NCBI RefSeq assembly: GCF_900104965.1
Contig: NZ_LT629757.1
Coordinates: 1,116,001-1,180,000, forward strand
Reading direction: 5' to 3'
DNA length: 64,000 nt
Source: Nocardioides scoriae
GTDB taxonomy: Bacteria > Actinomycetota > Actinomycetes > Propionibacteriales > Nocardioidaceae
The notes beneath the pieces are model-generated. The model was not told the origin of the DNA. It made no database searches and saw nothing but the letters and a program-made list of their open reading frames with translations. Shown in pieces: positions 16,881 to 23,770 of this stretch. Positions within the stretch are counted from its first letter, which is position 1, and every line of letters begins with the position of its first letter. The position numbers and the translations under genes were made by a program.

Positions 16881-18100
16881 CCGGTCTCCTCCTCGGTCCG
16901 TGGGGTCCGTCCGAGGACCTCCTCCAGCAGCCACCGGGTGTCGGCCCCCAGATCGGGGCCGAGGTGGCGGATCGGCAGCGAGGTCTCCCCCAGCACCGGC
17001 ACCACGCCCGGGAAGGCGACGGCCCGCTGCTCGCCGTCGACGTCGACGGCCTGCTCCTGCACCATCCCACGGCTGCGGTACTGCTCGTCGCCGACGATGT
17101 CCTCGGCGCGGTAGATCGGCCCGGCGGGCACGCCGGCGTCGTCCAGCACCCGCAGCGCGTCGTCGCGGTCGTGCTGGCGGGTCCATGCCTCGATGGCCTC
17201 GTCGAGCTCGTCGCGGCGGGCCCAGCGTCCGGCGTTCCCCGCGACCGTCGGGTCCTCGGCGAGGTCGTCGCGGCCGATCGTGCGCATCAGCCGCACGAAG
17301 ATCGAGTCGCCGTTGCCCGCGACCACGATGGACGCCCCGTCGCGGCACACGTAGGCGTTGGACGGGGCGATGCCCTCCATCCGGCCGCCGGTGCGCTGCC
17401 GCGTCACGTCGTACGCCGACCAGTCGGGCACCAGCGACTCCATCATCGAGAACACCGCCTCGTGCAGGGCCACGTCGACGTGGCGCTCGGCCGGCGAGAC
17501 GACCTCGGCCGACGTGGCGCGGCGGCGCTCGCGGTCCAGCAGCGACATCACCACGCCGAACGCGGCGTACAGCCCGGCGATCGAGTCGCCGATCGAGACG
17601 CCCACCCGGGCGGGCGGCCGGTCGGGGTCGCCGACCAGGTCGCGCATGCCGCCGAACGCCTCGGCGACCGCGGCGAAGCCCGGCCGGCCCGACAGCGGTC
17701 CGGTCTGGCCGAAGGCCGAGACCCGGGCGACGACCAGCTCGGGGTTGACCTCGGCCAGCACGTCGGCGCCCAGCCCCCAGCGGTCCAGGGTGCCGGGGCG
17801 GAAGTTCTCGATGAGCGCGTCGGAGCGGGCGAGCAGCTCCAGCACCGTCTCGCGGCCCTCGTCGGTGCGCAGGTCGAGCTCGACCGACCGCTTGCCGCGG
17901 TTGATGGTGCGGTAGAGCAGCGACGTGTCGCCGCCGTACAGCCGCCAGGTGCGCAGCTCGTCGCCGGTGCCGGGCCGCTCCACCTTGACGACCTCGGCGC
18001 CGAAGTCGGCCAGAAGCCGGCCCGCGGTCGGGGCGGCGATGTAGTTGCCGAGCTCGACGACGCGCAGGCCGGCCAGGGGCTGCTGGGGGTCCAGGGTCAC
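16877..18100 (-). CDS. CaiB/BaiF family (class III) CoA-transferase
   Basis: A 407-residue enzyme moving CoA between acyl groups. The N-terminal LAGLRVVELGNYIAAPTAGR and LADFGAEVVKVERP, then NRGKRSVELDLR and IENFRPGTLDRWGL, are the family signatures. The catalytic Asp is expected in SIGDSIAGLYAAFGV. The GTG at 18100 overlaps the upstream lyase stop by 4 bp. The neighbours, an HMG-CoA lyase-type enzyme and an E1-like enzyme, suggest it activates a branched or hydroxylated dicarboxylic acid to its CoA ester for cleavage by the lyase. That assignment is inference; family membership is firm. Confidence 0.9.
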   Translation of the reverse strand: MTLDPQQPLAGLRVVELGNYIAAPTAGRLLADFGAEVVKVERPGTGDELRTWRLYGGDTSLLYRTINRGKRSVELDLRTDEGRETVLELLARSDALIENFRPGTLDRWGLGADVLAEVNPELVVARVSAFGQTGPLSGRPGFAAVAEAFGGMRDLVGDPDRPPARVGVSIGDSIAGLYAAFGVVMSLLDRERRRATSAEVVSPAERHVDVALHEAVFSMMESLVPDWSAYDVTRQRTGGRMEGIAPSNAYVCRDGASIVVAGNGDSIFVRLMRTIGRDDLAEDPTVAGNAGRWARRDELDEAIEAWTRQHDRDDALRVLDDAGVPAGPIYRAEDIVGDEQYRSRGMVQEQAVDVDGEQRAVAFPGVVPVLGETSLPIRHLGPDLGADTRWLLEEVLGRTPRTEEETG

Positions 18101-19050
18101 GACGCCGCTCCGCCCAGCAGGTCCCCGGCCCGGCCGAGCAGGGCCTGGACCGGGCTGTCGAGCTCGCCCGAGAGCCAGCTCGCCGTGTCGACCAGGGACC
18201 CCAGCGCGTCGACGTCGGCGCCCTCGACGGGGACCCCCGAGCGGCGCAGCAGGTGGAGCAGGTCCTCGGTGGCGATGTTGCCCGTGGCCGCCGGCGCGAA
18301 CGGGCAGCCGCCGAAGCCGCCGACCGAGGCGTCCAGCGAGACCCGTCCGCCGTGGCCGGAGAGGTCCAGCGTGGTGGCCGCCCAGGCGTTGGCGTAGCCG
18401 GTGTTGCGGGTGTTGTGGAAGTGGAAGCGCAGTCCCGGCACCCGGGCGTCGCCGCGGACCAGCTCCGCCAGGGCGTGCACCTGGCTCGGCACCCCGACGC
18501 CGATGGTGTCGGCGAAGGCCAGCTCGTCGATCCCGAGGTCGGCCACGCGCTCGACGACGCGGGCCACCTGGGCGACCGGCACCTGGCCCTGGAAGGGGCA
18601 CCCGAAGGCCACGGCCAGCGTCACGCTCGCGCGCTTGCCGGCCTGGCGGGCGACCTCCACCGCGGCGGCGGCGTGCTCGAGCCCCTGCTCGACGGTCACG
18701 CCCTGGTTGCGGGTGGCGAAGTCGTCGGTCACGGGCAGCACGATGTTGAGCTCGTCGCAGATGGTCTCCGCGGCCCGCTCGGCGCCGCGGCGGTTGAGCA
18801 CCAGGCCGATCAGGGCGACGTCGTCGCGCGGCGTCAGACCTGCCAGCACCGCCTCGGCGTCCGCCATCTGCGGGACCCGGTCGCCGCGCACGAAGCTGAC
18901 CGCCTCCAGGCGTCGCACCCCGCCCTCGACCAGGCGCTCGACCAGGGCGGTGCGCGTCTCGACGGACAGGGTCCGGGCCTCGTTCTGGAGCCCGTCGCGC
19001 GGGCCCACCTCCACGAGGTCGACCACGGGGGCGGACGACGGATCAGTCAA
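18097..19050 (-). CDS. Hydroxymethylglutaryl-CoA lyase family enzyme (TTG start)
   Basis: A 317-residue DRE-TIM metallolyase. EVGPRDGLQNE (residues 14-24) carries the catalytic Arg18-Asp19, FHFHNTRNTGYANAW the metal-binding His pair, and GGFGGCPFAP the catalytic Cys loop; all three identify the HMG-CoA/citramalyl-CoA lyase branch. No ATG or GTG fits: the TTG at 19050 lies 6 bases after AGGAGG and starts 13 residues before the core. It leads an operon with the CoA-transferase and the E1-like gene. HMG-CoA cleavage yields acetyl-CoA and acetoacetate, as in leucine breakdown, but no methylcrotonyl-CoA carboxylase is near, so a different 3-hydroxyacyl-CoA is possible. Confidence 0.86.
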   Translation of the reverse strand: MTDPSSAPVVDLVEVGPRDGLQNEARTLSVETRTALVERLVEGGVRRLEAVSFVRGDRVPQMADAEAVLAGLTPRDDVALIGLVLNRRGAERAAETICDELNIVLPVTDDFATRNQGVTVEQGLEHAAAAVEVARQAGKRASVTLAVAFGCPFQGQVPVAQVARVVERVADLGIDELAFADTIGVGVPSQVHALAELVRGDARVPGLRFHFHNTRNTGYANAWAATTLDLSGHGGRVSLDASVGGFGGCPFAPAATGNIATEDLLHLLRRSGVPVEGADVDALGSLVDTASWLSGELDSPVQALLGRAGDLLGGAAS

Positions 19051-19056
19051 CGGGGG

Positions 19057-19062
19057 CCTCCT
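19057..19062 (-). promoter_or_regulatory. Ribosome site that fixes the TTG start of the lyase
   Basis: A full AGGAGG on the minus strand, six bases before the TTG at 19050. No other start codon is in range, so it decides the start. Confidence 0.75.
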
Positions 19063-19099
19063 CGATGCCTCGCTGCAGCCTGCCAACACCGGTCCGGAC

Positions 19100-19132
19100 C
19101 TCGATATCCGGGGGGCGCACCACCGTGTCCGC
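19100..19132. promoter_or_regulatory. Putative AraC-regulator site, copy 1 of the strong pair
   Basis: The pattern CTCGATATCCG-N2-GGGCGCACC-N3-GTGTCCGC recurs at 21731, with 28 of 33 positions in the fixed blocks identical. The TCCG cores at 19107 and 19128 are 21 bp apart, two helical turns, as expected for the two HTHs of an AraC protein. The near edge (TATCCG, 19105) is 55 bp upstream of the lyase TTG. It also lies 61 bp upstream of the divergent SCO6745-like gene and might control both. Confidence 0.65.
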
Positions 19133-19192
19133 TCCCAGCAGAAGGTGGCGCCGGGCCTGGTGCGCCGCCCCTCCCGGGGGCAGCATCCCGCC

Positions 19193-20092
19193 ATGGACTA
19201 CACCGAGGCACAGGCCGCGTTCTTCACCGACCGCCCAGGAGAGGTGCACGACCTCGACTGGAGCACCCCCGCCCGCCGGCTCCGCGACGCGGTCGAGCCG
19301 CTGGCCACGATCTGCTTCTGGAGCGAGCCGTCGTACGACGCGTACGCCGCCCTGGGACTGGACTTCCTCCAGGGCTACGTCTACAGCCGGGCCAGCGTGC
19401 TGGGCGACGTCGAGCCGGCGGTCGCCGCAGCGGCGTTCGGGGTCTTCGAGCCCGGGCTGGTCGCCGGCCTGTTCGCCTCGGCCCGCGAGACGGCCTCGGT
19501 CGCCGACGTGCGGGCCGCCAAGGAGCGGGGCGCCGTGGCGGCCCTGCGCGAGTGCCTCGGGGAGCCGGCCGAGCTGGCCGAGGTCGTGGCCGTGCTGCGC
19601 CGTGCCACCGACGCCGCCGACCCGACGGGTCGGGCCCTGCACGCCGGGCTGAGCGGCCTGGACTGGCCCGAGGACCTGCTCGGCCAGCTGTGGCACGCGT
19701 GCACGGTCCTGCGCGAGCACCGCGGCGACGGCCACCTCGCGACCCTCGTGGCGGCCGGGGTCGACGGTGTGCAGGCCAACCAGCTGACCGAGCTGTGGGT
19801 CGGGTGGGACGCGCTCGCCTACACCGGCTCACGGGCGTGGAGCCCCGAGGCGATGGAGGCCGCCACCGGCGCCCTCGAGGAGCGCGGCTGGGTGCGCGAC
19901 GGTGGGCTGACCGACGCGGGCCGGGAGTTCCGCGAGGAGCTCGAGGCCACCACCGACCGCTCGGTCGCCGCCGCGGTCGCGGCGATCGGCGACGACCTCG
20001 ACCGGGTCGTGGGGATCCTCGGCGGCTGGGCCCAGCGCGTCGTGGACCGCGGCTGGTTCCCGCCGGACCCCTACAAGCGCGCCGCGGGCTGA
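19193..20092 (+). CDS. SCO6745-like HTH_67 family protein
   Basis: A 299-residue soluble protein of the actinobacterial SCO6745 family, whose members carry a degenerate winged helix in the C-terminal half (here LTELWVGWDALAYTGSRAWSP followed by GALEERGWVRDGGLTDAGREFREELEATTDR). The N-terminal half has ATICFWSEPSYDAYAALGLDFLQGYVYSRASVLG, also a family feature. No enzyme activity is known. The ATG at 19193 is the start. It diverges from the lyase operon across 142 bp that contain the putative AraC site, so it may belong to the same regulon. It ends at a strong bidirectional terminator. Confidence 0.78.
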   Translation: MDYTEAQAAFFTDRPGEVHDLDWSTPARRLRDAVEPLATICFWSEPSYDAYAALGLDFLQGYVYSRASVLGDVEPAVAAAAFGVFEPGLVAGLFASARETASVADVRAAKERGAVAALRECLGEPAELAEVVAVLRRATDAADPTGRALHAGLSGLDWPEDLLGQLWHACTVLREHRGDGHLATLVAAGVDGVQANQLTELWVGWDALAYTGSRAWSPEAMEAATGALEERGWVRDGGLTDAGREFREELEATTDRSVAAAVAAIGDDLDRVVGILGGWAQRVVDRGWFPPDPYKRAAG

Positions 20093-20097
20093 CGCGT

Positions 20098-20131
20098 CGA
20101 CGGGCCCCGGGGAGGTCCCCGGGGCCCGTCG
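20098..20131. terminator. Perfect 15-bp hairpin between convergent genes
   Basis: Arms 20098-20112 and 20117-20131 are perfectly complementary (CGACGGGCCCCGGGG) around the tetraloop AGGT. It lies between the stops at 20092 (+) and 20139 (-), so it serves both strands. Confidence 0.85.
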
Positions 20132-20138
20132 GTGCCGC

Positions 20139-21158
20139 TCAGGGGTTGACGACGACCTTGATCGCGCCGTCGCTCTTCGACGACGCCACGGCGAACGCCT
20201 CGGCGACGTCGTCGAGCGAGAAGCGGTGGGTGACGACCGGGTCGAGGTCGATCCGGCCGCTGCGGACCAGCTCGAGGCTGCGCTCGTACTGGCCGCGGCC
20301 ACCGTTGCCGCCGACGCCGAACACGGTCAGCGTCTTGGCCATGATCGGGATGACCGGCAGCGGCGGCAGGTCGTTGGCCCAGCCGATGTGCGCGACCTTG
20401 CCCTCCTTGCGCACCGCGTCGAGCACCATCGCCGAGGACGACGGGAACCCGCTGGTCTCGATGACGATGTCGGCACCCGCGCCGTCGGTGAGGTCGAGGA
20501 TCGCCTGCGTGGCGTCGGTCTTCGTGACGTCGATGCAGTCGCTCGCGCCGTACGCCCGGGAGACCTCGAAGGGCGCCTCCCGGGCGTCGGTCACGATCAG
20601 CCTGCCCGCCCCCGAGAGGGCGCACAGGCGGGTCAGCGCGAGGCCGATCGGTCCCTGACCGAGGACGACCACGCTCTCGCCGAGCACGATCCGCAGCCGG
20701 TCGACGGTGTTGAGCCCGACGGCCAGCGGCTCGAGCAGCGAGGCCTGCCACGCCTCGACACCGTCGGGCCGCGGGATCAGGTTGACGACCGGCACGGCGA
20801 TCCGCTCGGTCATGCAGCCGTCGGACCACAGCCCGATCAGCTTCTTCTTCTTGCAGTCGAACGGCTTGTCGGTGAGGCACTCGGGGCACTGGCCGCACGG
20901 CAGCGACGGCTTGACGGCCACGGCCCGCCCCACCCACGACTCGTCGACGCCCTCGCCGACGCTGTCCACGCGGCCGGAGAAGTCGTGGCCCGGGACCCGC
21001 GGGAACGGCGTGTCGATGCGGCCGTCGTACTGGTGGACGTCGGTGCCGCACAGCGACGCCGACTCCACCTGCACCACGACCCACCCGGGACCCGCCTCGG
21101 GCTCGGGCCGGTCCTCCAGGACGACCTGCTCCAGGCCCGTCAGGACGGCGGCGCGCAC
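20139..21158 (-). CDS. Zinc-dependent MDR alcohol/polyol dehydrogenase
   Basis: A 339-residue medium-chain dehydrogenase. Catalytic zinc ligands are expected at LCGTDVHQYDG and GHDFSG, and the structural zinc site is CGQCPECLTDKPFDC, intact. The NAD(P) fold is VVVLGQGPIGLALTRLCALSG. The GTG start at 21158 lies 1 bp past the stop of the DinB-like gene, with GAG inside that gene as ribosome site, so the two are one operon. Upstream of the pair stands the second strong AraC-type site. Likely makes the aldehyde that the regulon's ALDH oxidises; this is inference from shared sites. Confidence 0.87.
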   Translation of the reverse strand: MRAAVLTGLEQVVLEDRPEPEAGPGWVVVQVESASLCGTDVHQYDGRIDTPFPRVPGHDFSGRVDSVGEGVDESWVGRAVAVKPSLPCGQCPECLTDKPFDCKKKKLIGLWSDGCMTERIAVPVVNLIPRPDGVEAWQASLLEPLAVGLNTVDRLRIVLGESVVVLGQGPIGLALTRLCALSGAGRLIVTDAREAPFEVSRAYGASDCIDVTKTDATQAILDLTDGAGADIVIETSGFPSSSAMVLDAVRKEGKVAHIGWANDLPPLPVIPIMAKTLTVFGVGGNGGRGQYERSLELVRSGRIDLDPVVTHRFSLDDVAEAFAVASSKSDGAIKVVVNP

Positions 21159-21159
21159 C

Positions 21160-21660
21160 TCAGACCCCCTCGGGGGCGAAGTCGCGGTCGCGCATGATGT
21201 CGAAGGCCTGGTCGACGTGGCCGGAGGCGTGCCCGATGATCAGCGGCGTCCAGTCCTCCACGGTCATGGTGCCCAGGTCGGGGATCGTGACGCTGCGGGA
21301 CAGGACCTCGGTCGGCACCGCGGCACCCGCGGTCGTCAGCGTCCGGCGGGTGCTGGCCAGCTGCTGGCGGGCCAGGTCGATGGTCGGCGGCGGGTAGCCG
21401 GTCATGTCGTGGCCGACCTCCTCGCGGAAGACGAACTCGAGGTCCGGGTCGGCCTCGAGGCGCTTGACGTCGCCGAGCCACAGGATCGAGCACAGGTTGA
21501 TGTGCGAGACCACCTGGGCCACGGTCCAGCCGCCGTCGCGGTGGGCCCGGTGGAGGTCACCGTCCGCGAGCTGGGCCAGGGCGGCGTCGAGCCGCCCCAG
21601 GGCCGCGTCGGCGTCCTGCACCGCCTGCGTGATGGCCTCCGGCACCGGTGGTGCGCCCAT
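21160..21660 (-). CDS. DinB / maleylpyruvate-isomerase-like four-helix protein
   Basis: A 166-residue protein of the DinB superfamily, four-helix bundles with three metal-binding histidines; some members use mycothiol or bacillithiol. Visible are DGGWTVAQVVSHINL (first metal His in VSHI) and IIGHASGHVDQAFDIMRD near the end, which would supply the remaining histidines (GHASGH). The ATG at 21660 follows GGAGAGGAG. It is cotranscribed with the zinc dehydrogenase. A thiol-dependent step linked to the dehydrogenase is possible but not shown by the sequence. Confidence 0.75.
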   Translation of the reverse strand: MGAPPVPEAITQAVQDADAALGRLDAALAQLADGDLHRAHRDGGWTVAQVVSHINLCSILWLGDVKRLEADPDLEFVFREEVGHDMTGYPPPTIDLARQQLASTRRTLTTAGAAVPTEVLSRSVTIPDLGTMTVEDWTPLIIGHASGHVDQAFDIMRDRDFAPEGV

Positions 21661-21730
21661 GTCGTGCTCCTCTCCTGGGCCCCCGTCGTCGAGGGCAGTC
21701 GAGGCCGAGCCTCGTGCAGCGGCACCACCC

Positions 21731-21763
21731 CTCGATATCCGACGGGCGCACCGGGGTGTCCGC
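21731..21763. promoter_or_regulatory. Putative AraC-regulator site, copy 2 of the strong pair
   Basis: Same pattern as at 19100: CTCGATATCCG-N2-GGGCGCACC-N3-GTGTCCGC. TCCG cores lie at 21738 and 21759, 21 bp apart. The near half-site is about 75 bp upstream of the DinB-like gene start at 21660, in the same orientation relative to the gene as the other two copies. Confidence 0.65.
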
Positions 21764-21844
21764 CTAGCGCACGACCGGGGAACGACCGGGGGACGACCCG
21801 TCCGGCCCCACGACCTCGCCCGGCCGGGCGAGCGCGGCAACGGG

Positions 21845-21965
21845 TCAGACCAGCGGCCTCAGCGACCGCAGCGCCTGGCTCGCACGCACCGCGCGACCCA
21901 GGTCGGCGAGGGCGCGCCCGTGGGTGAGGACCAGGTCACGGACCTCGGGCAGCAGCGCCCTGTCC
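21845..21965 (-). pseudogene. C-terminal remnant of an unrecognised minus-strand gene
   Basis: About 40 codons ending at a TGA at 21845 read LLPEVRDLVLTHGRALADLGRAV and on to RSLRPLV, with the strong G/C third-position bias of real genes here. The frame loses coding character near 21965, where a plus-strand luciferase-family fragment begins. There is no usable start or N-terminal domain. Most simply, the tail of a gene whose 5' part was deleted. The parent family is not recognisable from this piece. Confidence 0.5.
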
Positions 21966-21974
21966 TGCCTTGTC

Positions 21975-22307
21975 ATCTGCCGCGAGACCGAGAAGGAGGC
22001 CAAGGCCGCGCACCAGGCGATCATCGACGCCGGCGACTGGCCCGGGGCCCAGATCATCATGTACGTCCTCGGCATCGAGAGCGCGTCCTTCGGCACCCAG
22101 ATCAAGCAGTTCCAGGAGCGCTTCATCGCCGGCTGGGGCGGACCCAACCTCATCGGCACGCCCGAGCAGGTGGCCGAGCAGTTCCACGAGCTCCACGAGG
22201 CGGGGATGGGCGGCGCGATCTTCGGCTTCCTCGACTACGCGAAGGAGCTGAAGGAGTTCGGCGAGGAGGTCATGCCGCTGCTGCGCAAGGGCGGCCTGCG
22301 GCTCTGA
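21975..22307 (+). pseudogene. C-terminal fragment of an F420/FMN luciferase-like monooxygenase
   Basis: About 110 residues (from CRETEKEAKAAHQAI through LIGTPEQVAEQFHELHEAG to LLRKGGLRL) match the C-terminal quarter of LLM-class flavin monooxygenases, where GTPEQVA-type motifs close the TIM barrel. Members are normally 330-400 residues; the barrel's first three quarters are missing. Codon use is normal. An ATG at 21924 could open the frame but the residues before about 21970 are unrelated and belong to the opposite-strand remnant. Non-functional remnant, joined to that remnant by an apparent deletion. Confidence 0.75.
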
Positions 22308-22351
22308 GGGCGGGCCCGGCGAGCGGACGGGCGCGATCGTGCTTGAAGAAT

Positions 22352-22384
22352 TAAGTAGTATCTAAGTCTACTTACTCTTTTTTT
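22352..22384. promoter_or_regulatory. AT-rich dyad and T-run upstream of the OsmC gene
   Basis: TAAGTAG (22352-22358) and CTACTTA (22368-22374) are perfect arms around nine bases, followed by CTC and a run of seven Ts. AT content is far above the surroundings. It resembles MarR/HxlR-type operators of thiol-stress genes and lies 25 bp before the OsmC start. A weak rho-independent terminator for the upstream fragment is the alternative. Confidence 0.55.
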
Positions 22385-22398
22385 GATCGGAGCACGTC

Positions 22399-22857
22399 AT
22401 GCCCCTCGTCCCCTTCGTCGTCGAGAGCCACGGCTCGGGTGTCGCCCAGGACATCACCGTGCAGGGCGAGCACGCCCACCGGTTCACCTCCGACACCTAC
22501 CCGGCCTTCGGTGGCGAGGACTCCTCCCCCAGCCCGCTGGCCTACACGCTGGGGGCGCTGACGTCGTGCAACCAGATCAGTGCGCAGCTGGTGGCCAAGG
22601 ACCTCGGGCTCCGGGTCGGCGCCTTCACGTTCACCGCGCAGGGCGACCTCGACCCGTCCGTCTTCGTGGGCGGCGCGCAGGGCGACGCCAACTTCCGCTC
22701 GGTCAGCGTGCAGGCGACCGTGGAGACCGACGCCGAGGGCGAGACCTTCGACCACTTCGTCGCCGAGCTCGAGCGGCGCTGCCCGGTGACCCAGCTCTTC
22801 CGCCGCAGCGGGCTGTCCTACTCCTCGACCTGGACGCCCCGGCCGCTCGGCGACTGA
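22399..22857 (+). CDS. OsmC/Ohr family protein
   Basis: A 152-residue OsmC-fold protein. The family reduces organic hydroperoxides through two cysteines, one after the central helix start and one near the end. Here Cys is seen in LGALTSCNQISAQL and again in ELERRCPVTQLFRRSG, at the expected places. The N-terminal beta part includes FTSDTYPAFGGEDSSPSPLAY, where the PxPLxY-type turn is characteristic. The ATG at 22399 follows GGAG. The AT-rich dyad upstream suggests control by a redox-sensing MarR or HxlR protein encoded elsewhere. Confidence 0.86.
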   Translation: MPLVPFVVESHGSGVAQDITVQGEHAHRFTSDTYPAFGGEDSSPSPLAYTLGALTSCNQISAQLVAKDLGLRVGAFTFTAQGDLDPSVFVGGAQGDANFRSVSVQATVETDAEGETFDHFVAELERRCPVTQLFRRSGLSYSSTWTPRPLGD

Positions 22858-22867
22858 GGCGGCACTG

Positions 22868-23770
22868 CTAGCGCAGCTGCCCCCACACGTGGGGCCAGCG
22901 GCCCCGGACTGCCTCGCCCCGGGCGGGGGCGAGCACGTTGCCGGTGGTGGCCGGCTTGGTGCGTCCGTCCTGGCCGAAGCGGTCCATCAGCGGGGTCACG
23001 AGCCGGTCGAAGACGCCCGGCAGCCGGCGGAACCCGGTGACCATCAGCTTGTTGCCCCGTCCGACGTCGACGTCGCGGCGCTGCTGGTCGAGCCCCCGCA
23101 CGCAGGCGGCGGCGACCCGCTCCGGGGTGGTCACCGGCGGCGGTGGGTTGCCGGCATGGCCGGTGACGGTCGCGGCGAGGTCGTAGATCGGGGTGTCGAC
23201 GCCGCCCGGGGACACCAGCGTGACGCGTGTGCCGGGCAGGCGCCGGGCCTCGATCTGCAGCGAGCGGGCCAGCCCGGCCACGCCCCACTTGCTGACGGCG
23301 TACGGCGACATCCAGGGCGTGGCGATCTTGCCCAGCACCGAGCCGAGCAGCACCAGCGAACCGCCCCCGCGCTCCTCGAACACGCGCAGCGAGGCCCGCG
23401 CGACGTTGGCGGTGCCGACCAGGTTGGTCCGCACGACGCCCTCGAAGACCTCCGGGGGCACGTCCTGGAACCGGCCGTACGCCGCGACGCCGGCGGCGTG
23501 CACCACCCCGTCGATCCCGTCGTACGCGGCGACGGCGGTCGCCAGCGCCGCGTCGACGGCCGCGTGGTCGCCGACGTCGGCGGGCACCACCAGCACCTCG
23601 GCCGCCCCGCGGGCGGTGCACTCGCGAGCGACCTCCTCGAGCACCTCGACCGACCGGGAGACCAGGACCAGTCGCGCGCCCTCGGTCGCCAGCCGGTGCG
23701 CGGTCGCCCGACCGATGCCCGAGGACGCCCCGGTGACCAGGACGCGGCGGGCCGGCCCGGCGACGGTCAC
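22868..23770 (-). CDS. Short-chain dehydrogenase/reductase
   Basis: A 300-residue SDR. Cofactor motif VLVTGASSGIGRATA at the N-terminus, HAAGVA in place of NNAG, catalytic Ser in LLGSVLG and YAVSK for the Tyr/Lys pair. An insertion and a long tail after about residue 210 (GLDQQRRDVDVGRGNKLMVTGFRRLPGVFDRLVTPLMDRF) are like those of the larger SDRs acting on lipids or steroids. The GTG at 23770 overlaps the stop of the zinc dehydrogenase by 4 bp, so they form an operon. Substrate unknown. Confidence 0.88.
   Translation of the reverse strand: MTVAGPARRVLVTGASSGIGRATAHRLATEGARLVLVSRSVEVLEEVARECTARGAAEVLVVPADVGDHAAVDAALATAVAAYDGIDGVVHAAGVAAYGRFQDVPPEVFEGVVRTNLVGTANVARASLRVFEERGGGSLVLLGSVLGKIATPWMSPYAVSKWGVAGLARSLQIEARRLPGTRVTLVSPGGVDTPIYDLAATVTGHAGNPPPPVTTPERVAAACVRGLDQQRRDVDVGRGNKLMVTGFRRLPGVFDRLVTPLMDRFGQDGRTKPATTGNVLAPARGEAVRGRWPHVWGQLR

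Noticed and set aside
14940-17114. A 724-residue plus-strand open frame opposite the E1-like gene
   Set aside because: Same cause: low-complexity Arg/Gly/Ala/Val translation, no start context, while the minus-strand frame has clear catalytic motifs.
22340-22398. Riboswitch before osmC
   Set aside because: Only one short dyad and a T-run; no conserved aptamer of any class that I recognise.
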